Assembly: GCA_003049485.1 (NCBI GenBank)
Contig: PYST01000001.1
Coordinates: forward strand, 62,001 to 126,000
Length of the DNA: 64,000 nucleotides
Direction: 5' to 3'
Source of the DNA: Ophioceras dolichostomum
Lineage: Eukaryota > Ascomycota > Sordariomycetes > Magnaporthales > Ophioceraceae
Shown: one piece after another, positions 1 through 11,228 of the stretch
Layout: every line of letters starts with the position of its first letter
How positions within the stretch are numbered: the stretch's first letter is position 1
The notes under the pieces: model-generated
What the model was told of the DNA's origin: nothing
Database searches by the model: none
Seen by the model: the letters and a program-made list of their open reading frames with translations, nothing else
Translations under genes and position numbers: made by a program

Positions 1-946
1 CAGATTGAGGACGGTTCCGACAAAGTTGGAGAAAACAGGACCATAGCCTGGATGAAAATGAAATGGAAGATGGTGTGACTTGGAACCTTGGGAACCTGGG
101 AACTCTCCATAAACCAGTACCGGGAGGGGTCGCGATTTGAGGACGCCGTAGTGGCCACATAACCGCGCCCGGTGCCGGCCTGCCGTTGCACGGATGCTCA
201 AAAGTCGGGCATGATGATCTGCCCGCCCGGACATCACCAAATCAGTTGGTACGCCGATAGGTGTGGTGATAGGACGGACTGGCGCGTCGCCCTACTCGAC
301 CCGGATGCGAATAGCATAGATAGGGTAGCTGCACAGGGGCCGTTGTCTTTCTGGTGGTGGCACCCGCCTCTCCGGCCTCTCGACCTCCTATCCTATCCAC
401 GGACCGCCATCATGGGATAGGCTCGTTGTACAAAGAAACGCCTCCAAGGAGGAGTCCGCTTTTCTTTCTGTTCAAAGAGGCAAGGCCTCTGAGACGAGTG
501 CCCATGCGATCCTTTCCGTACCTGCTCGAGAGCAGAGATGAGGTGCTCGCTGCCGGGGCGGCCAACGCAACTCTCGCCCTAACTAGGTACCTGCATGTAA
601 GTCGGTGGGAGTTCCGGGCTTCACCCACTTGGGGCCACGCCACACGCCAGCTGAGTAGGTATCGAGGTAGGCCACTTAGAAAGAGAGAAGGATAATAGTT
701 CGCGGTGACGACGATCGCAAGAAGACAGATGACAAGTCGTATCCCTGGGCTTCGTCTCACTACAGCGACTTAACCCGTTGATTCGGGGACATCATACATG
801 TGCACCTCCGACAATTTGTCCCGCTTTGATGGCTTGATGACTTGATGGCTGATGACTGATGTGGATAAGCGAAACCAATGCGCAAGGTTAGCCGGCGTCT
901 CGCCGCATCGCGCCTGTGATTGTGATTCTTACCTCTCCCCCAGCCG

Positions 947-982
947 TATCTGGGTACCAATCTGGGTACCAATCTGGGTACC
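947..982. repeat. 12-bp tandem repeat, three copies
   Basis: Three exact copies of ATCTGGGTACCA, followed by a partial fourth copy (ATCTGGGG). Each unit contains the palindrome GGTACC. It is intergenic. Confidence 0.95.
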
Positions 983-1316
983 AATCTGGGGCCAACCTCA
1001 CCCTCCCCTTTGTCCTCTACCTGCTAGCAGGTAGGTAGGATAGGATAAAAGTTCGGAACTATCGAATGAAGTGTGTGTGTGTTTAACGTTGCAACGTGAG
1101 GAAGTGTGGGAGCCCAGCAGTTGCTGATGAAACGCAACTTAGTCCGGCCCGGGTGTTTCCCACGCGAAAACTGATCGGTTCTTGTGGGCGTCCAATGGTG
1201 CTAGTCGGTCTCACCTACCCGCGGGCTAGTGGCTTCGGAGAGGTTTCTCAGCCAGCTTGATCTTAGTGGCGGGTAGGGCAGATAGATGATAGACACCTAC
1301 CAATGAAGTAGGGCGC

Positions 1317-1344
1317 CTGGATGGGGAATGCTGGATGGGGAATG
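1317..1344. repeat. 14-bp direct duplication
   Basis: Two adjacent exact copies of CTGGATGGGGAATG in non-coding DNA. Confidence 0.95.
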
Positions 1345-2140
1345 CGCGAGAAAACGCGTGAGCGGCACGCGTCTCGGGAAGTGCGGGAGGTGTGAGACAC
1401 AAGGACGATCCGGCAGATCAGCCACCCACCCACCTTTTCCCTTCCGTCGGAAGAGACAAAGCGGGGGAGAGAAGGGAGGGAGGAGGGTTTGTTTCACAGG
1501 TTGCACTTCCCGACCATGAACGGCTGATCGACTCCCATATCACGAGAGGGATAGGAGCAAATACGCAAATGCTGGATGTCATATGGATCTATCTGTCTCT
1601 GGGGGCTAGAGAATTAGAATATAGAGGGCCAGATTTGACTTGAGCCTCCTTTTATGGGTAATAGACAATAGAACATGCGGTATATAAACGAGATCAAAAC
1701 CTCAAGAGAAGAGAACAAAGAAACGCAGAAAAAAGGCAAACGAAATAGGTATCTCGCATGAACCCAATCCCAACATCAAAACACTCCGCAACGGGGACCT
1801 CGCTGATGTCCCCCCTCCTCCTCAACTCCCTACTGTAGATCTCGTCTCATTCCGGGTAGGAAGGAAAGAGAGAGAAAGAAGAGAAACAAAATCACCAAGC
1901 CAGCCGCGATATGGTTCGAAGATGCATGCATATAACTTGTTGCAATGGTTGGCGCGCGAGCACCATGTAGAAAAAACTTTCCCCAAACGCGCCGGGGCGG
2001 CCCGACAGGTGCAGGCCCCAGAGTCAGATATATAACACCCAACAGAACGCAAAAAGAATAAGGTAGACGAAGCAGGTAGGTAGGCGGTGGATATCGAGGT
2101 AGTCGGGGCGTGAATCGTAAGGTCAAGAGTATGGTGGCAG

Positions 2141-2204
2141 AGAGGTAGGTAGGTAGTTGGTTTATTGGGTGGTAGGTTAGGTAGGTAGGTAAGTAGGTAG
2201 GAGG
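2141..2204. repeat. TAGG-type tetranucleotide tract
   Basis: An imperfect run of GGTA/TAGG units (2143-2160 and 2171-2204) just downstream of the minus-strand secreted protein gene. It is the largest of many such tracts scattered through the non-coding DNA of this window. Confidence 0.9.
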
Positions 2205-2432
2205 TCAGGTTGGCGGGTAGAAGACGTCGCGTAGAAGAGGGTCGTCGAACAATCCCCCACCCCCCATCCCTCTGGCCGGCTTCTTCCGTCGTGTCTCGTA
2301 ACTCATCGCATGCAACCACCAAAGCGCTGGCTCATTAGAAATTTTCTTTTTTCCCGTATTCCTCCAGCAGCCTTGAGAGCCCACAAAATGATGAGCCCCA
2401 TGCCGTCCGCGCAGATTGATTCGACTGTTGTC

Positions 2433-3230
2433 CTATAGGAGCGCGAAGGCGAGGACGGCGCCGGCGAGCGCCAGGGTGGCGCCGCCCATGGGAGACGTGG
2501 CGATGGCGCCGCTGGTGCCCACCTGGGTGCTCGAGGTTTGCGCCGAGGTCGAGCTGGTCTTCGGGGTGTAGGTAGAGTTGGAGCCGGTGTAGGTGGGCAG
2601 CGTGGCCTGGGCCGAGACCGAGCTTGAGGTCTTGGCGGTCACGGTCTTGTTCTTGGAGTACGAGGAGCTGATGCTGGACGAGGATGATGTCGATGATGAG
2701 GACGAGGACGTGGTGGACGTAGTAGTCGGGACGGGGGTCTGCGAGGTGAGCGAGCCCGAGACACCCTTCGCAGCAGCGCACTGCTCCAATGTCAAACCCG
2801 CCTTGCAGCAGAGCTGGCTGCCAGACGCGTTTCCGGCGCAGTAGTAGCCCGCATCACAGGACACTATTTGGCCCATCCGTTAGTATCTACCAGGTAGCTA
2901 TAACCATCGCACATATCTTGTGACGCATCTCGCGACGCTTGGGACTGGAGACTTACTGCCAGCGCCGCCGGGGCAGCACACCTGCGCGGCCTTGGGGTTG
3001 TAGCAGTGGATCGAATTGTCCGTCGATGGGCACATCTGGTATCCGTCGCCACATGCCTCGGCGCAAGTTGAGCCCATCTTGCAGAAAGTCTGGGTCGGCG
3101 TGTAGCCCGTCTGGTCGCGCGGCGCAAGGATCCCGAACAATTCGCGGTTCGAAACCTGCATCTCGTGCTCAGCGGTAGCACGCGAGGCCACGGCGAAGAA
3201 CGCCGCAGCGGCAACTGATCGGAAAAGCAT
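2433..3230 (-). CDS. secreted Cys-rich, Ser/Thr-rich protein, probably GPI-anchored
   Basis: Two exons (3230-2957 and 2863-2433) encode 234 residues. The 93-bp intron has donor GTAAGT, acceptor TAG and a perfect TACTAAC branch site. The protein starts MLFRSVAAAAFFAVASRATA, a typical signal peptide; the frame is open further upstream, but those residues are hydrophilic and would bury the signal. Residues from about 45 to 120 carry 12 cysteines, including two Cys-Cys pairs. A Ser/Thr-rich stalk of roughly 80 residues follows, and a hydrophobic tail (GGATLALAGAVLAFALL) ends the protein, as in GPI-anchor signals. The likely place is the outer face of the plasma membrane or the cell wall. I recognise no named family and assign no function. 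The 12 cysteines suggest six disulfides. Confidence 0.82.
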
Positions 3231-6200
3231 CTCGAAATAGACGATGGGAATGCGATCGCGGTTATGCTTCGTTCTAGTCGTTGTGGACTGTGTTCGCGCA
3301 AACGAATGGCTTCTCGTCGGTTTCGCGTTTGGGTGGCGTTTAACGATCGTTTTTTGTTTTCTGTCGAGTGCGAGGGAAAAAGAATAATTCAAGCGCAGCT
3401 CGTCGTCAAATAACCAATAACCGTCAGGTTGACCGGGTGAAAAACTTCAGCAGTAAATGAGTGGATAGAGCACAAAGACTCCGATAGTGAGTGAAAAGAA
3501 GGAGAAAATGGCCGTCGAAGAGTGACGATGCAGATATGTTGAGGCCAAAAGGAGCGGAGAGGGAAAAAAGAGAGATGTCACAATGCTGCACAGACGCCTT
3601 TTGGGGGGGGAAACAAGATAAATAACGAATGAGTGGCTCACTTGCGCCGCTGCAACAGGGCAAGCCTTCACAGTTTCTTTCTTGGTCCTTTCTCTTGGGT
3701 GGCTCGGCAGGCGTTCTAAGAGATTAGGCGACCAGGGGCCGGCGTAGCAACTGGTTGGGGAGCACAGGCATGCGCGGGCTAAAAGTGGGCTGGCAAAGAA
3801 ACCTCCTTAATCTTAAGGACTCTCCCAAGCCATTTCTGGCATGTACCAATAGTCCGGGCTCGATGGAAATATATCTCAACTCGATAGTCTCTTTGTCCCG
3901 GCCTTCACCGTCAATTCGGCCAACAATGGCCTCCTGAGGACCGGACCGTCGAGGACCGTCGACAAAGACCCGACCGCTTGCATGACTGAAAGAGGACTCA
4001 TCATTGCACCGGCGGCGTACGAGGCCTGGACCCATTGAAGCCTTCAACAATCTTGCTCGACTTGGGTCGAAGAATCAGAGGCCATGTTGGTCACTTATCC
4101 CAATCCGTCAAGATGTACATCATGAGCCACCCACTTGCCGACAACCCAAGGCGTGGCGCCCAGAGGCGCGGTGGAGGTTCAAGTTCACCGGGATAAAAAT
4201 GTGCTTGCCCGCCCACCACTTTCTCCTGATGTGCTACTCCTGGCTTCTTCCGTGCCGTCCGTTTCTTCCCATGTTTGTTGGGCTGGCCAACACTGGAGGC
4301 AAGGAACGGCGTGGCAGACCGCACGAGCGGCCGGGTCGCCGGAGGATCTTGTTTCGAGAGCGACGAAGCGATCATCATGTACCCGGGAACGAGTCGACGA
4401 TGGGACACACCACTACCTGCTCCAAACCCCACGATGCCTTCATGCACAAATGGAAGATGCATTGACTTGCTGGCCGTGATTGCGGAAAAGGGGAGTTTAG
4501 ATAAGAAGCGAGATGAGCGCAATGAAGCCCAAGATCTGCTGGCGCGGAGCAAACCTCCAAATCTGTGCGATGCTGGTGGACCTGCCCAAGCCGCTGCCGA
4601 ACCAACGAGATCTTGTCGAAATCTCGACCGCCCAGAAACAAACACCATCAAACTTCACCATGAGGGATTTCTCACGCACGAGACCGAATGAATGCCCAAC
4701 CAGAGCTGTCTGTCAGCCAGCTGTCTGCCGTGGTGAAAAAAACAGGGCAAAAAAAAAAAGGATCGTGAAGGAGTGGCTGCCCCTGTACCCGAGGCCATGC
4801 GTCTCCATGCACGATGACTGAATGGCTGCGCTGTTCCTGCGTCGTGCCTGCATCTGCCAACGCAGCGTTTAAAGAAAACACCTCAGACTGCCGCTTGGCG
4901 CTAGTCTAATTTGGAGATGAGGTGGGCACACCCGCAACGTGATTGGCCGAGCGCATCACCGCCGCAAATTTACCCAATGCAGCCGACGCCGCTTGAGCCA
5001 CTCGCTGGGGTCCGTACCAGTTTCGCAAGCCGTGCTTCCAATATATGTAGGTGGTAGACAAGAAGTGCCTAGGTCGGGTGGTTGTGAACCAAAGAAACTC
5101 GTGATGTTGTGCTGTTGTGGAAGGGGAGAGTGTAGAGATGATTGTCGGTCAGAGGGCTTCGTGGCGCCTCTCGGCGCATCTCCCTCGCCTTGGTTTTTCC
5201 CCGTATACATATGGTCTCCGCTGGTGCTTCTAGAAGGGGCAGCTTGCTACACGCCTGCAGCAAGGCTCCGTCGCCATGTTCCTCAACGACCAACTACCAA
5301 CACAACACGATATACGTAACCGTCCAGTAGCGTTGTGCAAACAAAGTAATTCCTCCTAACGAGGCGCAACGCGTTGTCCGACCATAAGACAGTCTGTCTC
5401 ATTCTTCGGATTGGGCAAGACGCGCCACGAGTGATCATCCGTCTCAACATTCATCTCCCTCGTGCATACCCGTACCTTAGGCAGCTGTAACTATTCCGGG
5501 GGACTATCCCAAAATAACATCATCGCCAATAACAACAGGACATCGCCATCAACATTCTCACCATCATCATTCTCACCATCATCATCACGACAGCTTCTAA
5601 GCCGGCCAAAACTTCTCCAGAATGAAGGCCAGCCGAAACTCAGTTGCCGTCTTGAAGCGTGGAGTATTCAGCCGATTCCTATCCCTCCAAATATGATATC
5701 TCGAGATGTTGTAAACATTATAGCTCTCCCACTCCGCAAATGTTGATTTCCGTGCTAACCTGCACACCCTGGACGCAACCGAATGGTGCAGGCTTGGCAA
5801 CATAATGGTCATACCCGTCACTCTTTCAGTGCGTACCTAGAGACTAGATACGTATCGGACACCGGACAACGGAAGTGAGAGGCGTCGTCAAAGATATTCG
5901 CCATCCACAGCCCTCATCTCCAGCAAATTAGTCACCGTTCGTCGAAGCTGAACCGTTGGTGCTTGATTCGTGGTTCTCGGAGAGTAAATTACTTCGGTTC
6001 TGTCACTAGTCTGCCTTGGGTAACATGCGGTGCATCCAGCTTCCGGACCAGGGAAGCGTGGATCTCCAGAGCCCGGACAAAATCATCGGGATGGCGGGCG
6101 GCAGCAATGGGCCGCCATAACAACCTTTCAGTTTCCTCCTTACATCCACTCCGGAATGCTGTCCCCCAAATTCCGAGGAATCTACATTAAAGTCTACCTT

Positions 6201-7271
6201 GCCCTACATTGTTCCAAGGGGCAACCGTACCTTATTAAGTTCGGTGACTTCCCCGCTGAGGGTCAGACTGCAACAGAAAGAGGTGCATGAGTGAATTACT
6301 GTCGAGGCTCCGGAGCAAGACAACACGGGAGAAAACTGTTTGTTGTCACGGCGGCGGTTCACTGTCGGAGCGAGGGCATGTCCGGCTGAATCCTTGTGAT
6401 GACCGGAGGAAGGCAAACACCTGCTCGGCACAGATCAGATCCATCGAAAAAGAATGAAGCTCTCCCCCGGTTCAACTTGTAGAAAGGGACCAGTTGCAAT
6501 GAAGTAAAAAACCACGGCGAATAAGTCACCCTGAGCAACCATCACCCTAGGAAGAAGCTAGCTAGCCTCGGCAACTTGAGAGTCAAAAAGAACGCAGCAA
6601 AACCCGCAAGATACTCTACAGAATCTTAATTATACAAGTGATTATGGTCGAGAGGTTAGGGGGGTCAAACTTACTGCGCTAATATGAAAACGACAACAAC
6701 GAATTAGAAGGAGAAGTGTAGGCGGGTGAGTTGGCAGGATGTGTGTGGTTGAGACGACCCGGCAAGACCGACTGAAAAATGGCTGTCATCAAGCCAACAT
6801 AAACTCCCTCCCAAAGAGTCCAACGTTGGTGTTTGGGGGCTTGGGGGAGAAGAGAAGACCAAAAAAAAAGGAAATAAAATAATAGATGCCCTGATAGAAG
6901 ACCCGATAAGAAGCAAGGTAAAAAAGCAAACTCCTTTCGGGGTGAGAGTCCTTCAGGGAAAGCAAATAAGGCTAAAGCAATCTGGTTCGGGACTCCCACA
7001 GCGCCGCCCGCCTGTGTCCGAGCCGAAAAACAGTGAACACCCGCCGAGGATATCTGGCCAGCTCCTCTCCCCTTTTCCCCCTTACTCTTTTTTTTTTCTT
7101 CCCCCGTCCCCGTCTCATTTTCCGGCACTTAATCCAGCCAGCCAGCTCATTCCGTACCACACACACTCACACCCAACACTCGTCGACACACCGACATGCC
7201 GACACGCCGACACGCCGACACACACACGCACTCAAGACAGACAAACAGGCAACTCGCCCGCTCCGCTCCCA
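3231..7271. other. intergenic DNA, no recognisable gene
   Basis: The first few hundred bases are the promoter and leader of the minus-strand secreted protein gene, with a CCAAT pentamer at 3414-3418. The rest shows only short frames overlapping on both strands and no domain I recognise. A 15-bp duplication lies at 5554-5583. The last part, just before 7271, is the 3' flank of the BTB/bromodomain gene and contains CA-rich simple sequence around 7160-7236. Confidence 0.6.
5554..5583. repeat. 15-bp direct duplication
   Basis: Two exact adjacent copies of ATTCTCACCATCATC, inside a wider CATCA-rich stretch. Confidence 0.95.
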
Positions 7272-8890
7272 TCAGAGTTCAACGCCCTCCATCTTGGCGA
7301 TCCACTTGTTCATCTGCGCGTACTTCTCCTCGAACGTCTTCTCGAGCTTCTCGCACGCGGCCCACATCGGGTCGCGCTTGGACCAGTACGTGTAGCAGTT
7401 GGTGAAGATCTGGTGCATGTCCCTGAGGAACTCCTCCTCGCTGACGTACTCCTTCCGGTCCATCTTGCCCTTCATGGTGCCCAGGTCCATGGGCTTCTTG
7501 ATGCGCTGAAGGTAGTCCGGCACCTCGTCCCGTATGGGGTCGACGGGCTCCTTGAAGGGGCCGACGAGACGCGTCCAGAAGCCTGAGAGACGTTTCGGTA
7601 GAAAAGAGTGTGTATTGGTCAGCTTTTCCTGCACCACCACCACCGCGGATTGAAATCGATTTGGGGAAATGAACGGGACAAGGGAAGGGTTGGGCGGGGG
7701 GAAGGTGGGCTTCATCCACGAGAAAGACAAAGGAGAGGTGAGAGACTGAGTGTGTGTGGTTGTTATTCACTCACCTGGGCCACTAAGCATTCGCGAGAGG
7801 AGATCGGCGCAAAAGTTCATCTTCTGGTCGGTGGAATACGGGTGTTCCGACATGAGGGAGTTATTAGTCGTCCTACGTTTCGGAGCCGGTGCTGGTTTGG
7901 ATGCCGCCGGGACAGGTAGAGAGGCTCGTGACTTCTTCGCCGGGCCGGACGCTCGCTGCGCATGACCGTTGGGAAGCACGTCCGAATGCCGTTGCTTTTT
8001 GCTCTGTCTGGAGGGTCCCGGGGCGGCGGCCTCCTCGATATCGTCCGAGTCTAGATAGTGCACATTTTTGCGGCTGCCGCTGGGGGTGGAGGCGGTGTGG
8101 TGCGCATTATGGCGGGACGCGGCCGGTGACATCATACCGCCGCCGCCGAGGCCGGGGGAGACCTCCATGGAGCTCATAGCAACGACCAGCTCGCTCAGGA
8201 CCGTCTGGGGCAGGGAGCGGGCGAACTCGGCGCGAGAGTCGGAAGAGCGCATATACTCGGCCGCCCACTCGAGCAGCAGCTTGCGGATCGAAGAACCCTC
8301 CGGCGTGTCCTGCCAGACCTGCACCAGCAGCGGCGTGGCGGGGATGTGAGACGTGATGCGACGGCACTCGGTCATGGCCTCCAGGGTGCGGTCGCAGAGG
8401 CCGTCGACGCCCAGCTCATGGCCGAGCTTCCAGACCCCGATCAGGACCTCGTATGATGGCAGGTTCTCCGGCTTGGGGAAGACCTGGCCGGTGTACAGGA
8501 AGTTCTGGGCGCACGCAAAGACCTCGGTCGGTGTCGTGGGGAGGTTCACTACGTGCTCGATCTTCTCCTGCTGCTCCTTGGCGAAGTGCTCTCGGAAGTA
8601 TCTCGACCTGGCGCAGAGGAAATCCTTCTGAATGCCAAACGGCTGCTCATCGGGGCCGACAAGAATGATGACAAAGATGGGGTGAGCATCACTGCATCAA
8701 CCGACGCGCCCATGGGTTCAGCGGTTCAGCGTCAGTGTACGTCCACATAGTAATCCTAAGAAGTGGCAACGGCGGGAAGCTTCATTTCATACAGCCATGA
8801 GAACTCGGTCGCGGGCTCATCAACATCGATGGCAACTGCCTTGCCGTTTACATCACCGTTGGGCGCCATGGCGTCGTCGTCTGCCGGCAT
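7272..8890 (-). CDS. BTB/POZ protein with C-terminal atypical bromodomain
   Basis: Three exons (8890-8793, 8691-7775, 7582-7272) join in phase to give 441 residues. Intron 1 (101 bp) has donor GTATGA, a CACTGAC branch and acceptor CAG; intron 2 (192 bp) has donor GTGAGT. Residues about 34-140 form a BTB domain, with the pattern HPIFVIILVGPDEQPFGIQK followed by LCARSRYFREHF. A basic, Ser/Pro-rich linker (about 200-310) has KKQR and KKSR patches, suggesting a nuclear protein. Residues about 317-430 match a bromodomain: GPFKEPVD, VPDYLQRIKKPMDLGTMKGK and IFTNCYTYW. Two features of the acetyl-lysine pocket differ: the WPF shelf reads GPF, and the Asn of the usual NCxxYN motif is Trp. BTB domains usually mediate dimerisation or cullin-3 binding, so a chromatin or transcription adaptor is an inference. 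An in-frame ATG at 9043 could add 51 residues. Confidence 0.9.
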
Positions 8891-10496
8891 GATGAGAAGT
8901 CTTTGGTTAGTGGAGTGAGCCTTTCCAGATTGAGATGAAATGCCAGAGCACTTGGGGGCTATGCTGTAGTCTGAGGTCGATTCCTCTGATGGCGGTTTGT
9001 TGAGCAAGAGAATCCAGAGCTCAGCCGCAAGGACAGCATGCATCGATGGTGAGATGCAGATGAGTTATCGGTCTCATGACGAGTGTCCCTCAGAAGTGAC
9101 AGGAAAATGAAAACAAGACAACCCTTCACTTCAGAGAAGTTGAAATGCTAAATGAACATACCTTCACTTTGAAAACAGCAGAGGAAACGATCAGGTGAGA
9201 TGCTTCAGATGAGCGCGAGCTCTCTCTCACGAGGCTTCACGGCAAGCTCAGCCGAGAAATCGATGGTGAATGAATGGGGTGAAAAACCTTTGAGATGAGA
9301 CCCCGATAACACAGTAATGGAATCACTGCAGGTTGACGTGATGTGTTTGATCCGCTCAAGCAAAACCCAGAGAGCTACAGCTAAATCTTCAGGGCCTCAA
9401 CGACTGGCAACGACTCACCGACGCCCTCTGTTCTCATGAGACTGGGCTTCTTCTTCGGCGTCAGTCGGCCGTGGTTGCTGTCGAATTCACCAACCTCTTT
9501 CACTGGTGGACTGTCCGAGTGTCAGATGGCCCCTGCTTCATTCATTCAACCACCTCCCCACGCGATCGAGCGTGGTAAGTAAAGCCACAGCAGTGAGGGT
9601 GACATTTCCAGCGAGCTGGCGATTTCAGCCACACCAGGACAAATCGTCCATGGTCCGTGCACCTCCCGTCCGATAAGGCGGGGAAAAACCACCGATTGTG
9701 CAACAGCACCTCCATCGTGGTCCTCTTCCACTTCACCCCACCCCCGCGATTTCATCAGCTTCCCAATGTGGTATGTTAGAGTGAACAGCGAATCGAATTG
9801 GAGAGACTGAGAGAAAACTCGCCGTCTCGGCCGGGTCGTTGTCCTCTTATGGAACGAGAGGTACCGATGGTCTCGGACGGCTCTCCGATCGGGATGCATG
9901 CCATGAATCGCAGCGAAGACGATGCCCGCTCCACGCCCAGGCTTTAGAATTTGAATTCACCTGATTCGTCGCACTCGCATTCGGCTGGACCATCACGCCG
10001 GCTGACGGTTGGCACACACGTGTCCACCATGGTGCGTACGCAAGCCTCAGAGCCTCGCGCGTACCTGTAGCCAATGGCATTTCGGGAACTATAGAGTATT
10101 CACCGAGTTGCAGGCCAGCTGAAAATGCGACTCGACGAGGGATCAGACGGCTTAAGGTCCGGAGGCCTCGCCCTATCATAGACCTCATCTCATCATCCAA
10201 GTTTTTCACCATCAACCGTCTTACGGCTGAATTTTCACTAAGCAGGGCTGCCCTCCTAGCGTTTGAAGTACTGGACACTGAAGACGTACCGTTTGCAAGA
10301 AAGCCTGACCCGGGCCAAGGGATCGCCTTAGGCGAGACGTCATCACCACCCTTCTCACGTAGGCACAGCCAGCTGTAAAGATATAGAGGTGGACCTCCCT
10401 ACCTACCATCCGCTTGGTGTCCATCTTCGCTGCGCATATCACTTCACCTCACCAGAAGGAGAAGAAGTAGATCACCGGAAGCAACAGCCGTAGCAG
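8891..10496. promoter_or_regulatory. divergent intergenic region between the BTB/bromodomain and MGC-protein genes
   Basis: This 1.6-kb region separates two divergently transcribed genes and so should hold both promoters. An in-frame upstream ATG for the BTB gene lies at 9043. I see no further coding frame of substance and no binding site that I can name with confidence. Confidence 0.5.
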
Positions 10497-11228
10497 ATGG
10501 GCTGCAACGAGTCCAGAGAACACCGTTCGTCCAGAGAACGCCGCTCGTCCCAACGCCCCCCCTCCTCACCCTCCTCCTCCAACGCGTGGGACCGCGGGCG
10601 TGACACCCAAGAGGAGGCGTTCCCTCTAATCCGAGACCGACACTCTTCTTCTGCCGCCGCCGCCGCGTCCAACAACATGGGCCAGCCATCATCAATGCCC
10701 AGCGGCGGCGCTCCAGGCGGCTACCGCCACCCATCCTCCTCCTCCTCCTCCCCCTTCCCAGCGATCGGACTATCCTCCTTCTCCGCCATGTCCTCACAGC
10801 ACTCGCGCCTCATCCTCGAGCTCCTCCCCTTCCGCGACACCGACGCCTTCCACGAGTGGCTCTCGGGCCCCATGGTCTCCGGCTCGTGGGCCGAGTTCTG
10901 CCGCGACTTCCAGAGCAAGCACCCGCACGAGGCCGAGGTCGACAAGGCGCGCGCCGCGCAGGTGGCGCGCGACCACATCAACGGCCGCACCCCAAAATAC
11001 CTCGTCTACCACCCGGACAAGGAGGGGTGGACACAGGAGGACCACGTCGTCCGTTTCATCGTCGCCGTCGTGGCGGACAACATGCTCAAGGGATTGTGGG
11101 GCGAGGGGGAGTGGAAGAAAAAGGGGTTGGAGATCACCAAGGCCGTTTACGAGGTCCTGAGCTTCCTGAGGACGTCGAGCGTGGCGGTTGCGGCTGTCGA
11201 GCAGAACCCACCTGGTTATAGTGACTGA
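10497..11228 (+). CDS. orphan protein with N-terminal MGCxxS acylation signal
   Basis: A single-exon frame of 243 residues. It begins MGCNES, the classic signal for N-myristoylation of Gly2, and Cys3 is a likely palmitoylation site, so membrane attachment is predicted. Residues 7 to about 100 are Ser/Arg/Pro-rich and probably disordered. Residues about 104-225 look like a folded, mainly helical domain (LILELLPFRDTDAFHEWLSG, WAEFCRDF, WTQEDHVVRFIVAVVADNML). I do not recognise the family. The strict GC-rich codon use and the contrast between disordered and ordered halves support a real gene. It is divergent from the BTB/bromodomain gene. The start is fixed by the MGC signal, because the next in-frame ATG, at residue 61, would lose it. 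Confidence 0.75.
   Translation: MGCNESREHRSSRERRSSQRPPSSPSSSNAWDRGRDTQEEAFPLIRDRHSSSAAAAASNNMGQPSSMPSGGAPGGYRHPSSSSSSPFPAIGLSSFSAMSSQHSRLILELLPFRDTDAFHEWLSGPMVSGSWAEFCRDFQSKHPHEAEVDKARAAQVARDHINGRTPKYLVYHPDKEGWTQEDHVVRFIVAVVADNMLKGLWGEGEWKKKGLEITKAVYEVLSFLRTSSVAVAAVEQNPPGYSD

Larger units (their letters stand above)
1..2432. other. intergenic DNA, no recognisable gene
   Basis: No open frame here looks like a protein: the frames are short, overlap on both strands and show no familiar domain. The stretch holds a 12-bp tandem repeat (947-982), a 14-bp duplication (1317-1344) and a TAGG-rich tract (2141-2204). It ends in the 3' flank of the minus-strand secreted protein gene. A gene lying mainly to the left of the window cannot be excluded. 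Confidence 0.6.

Noticed and set aside
3231..3392. N-terminal extension of the secreted protein to an upstream ATG at 3392
   Set aside because: The extension is hydrophilic and would place the signal peptide 54 residues inside the protein, so Met at 3230 is the better start.
4091..4651. 186-codon minus-strand frame
   Set aside because: It overlaps several plus-strand frames, with no domain and no consistent codon preference.
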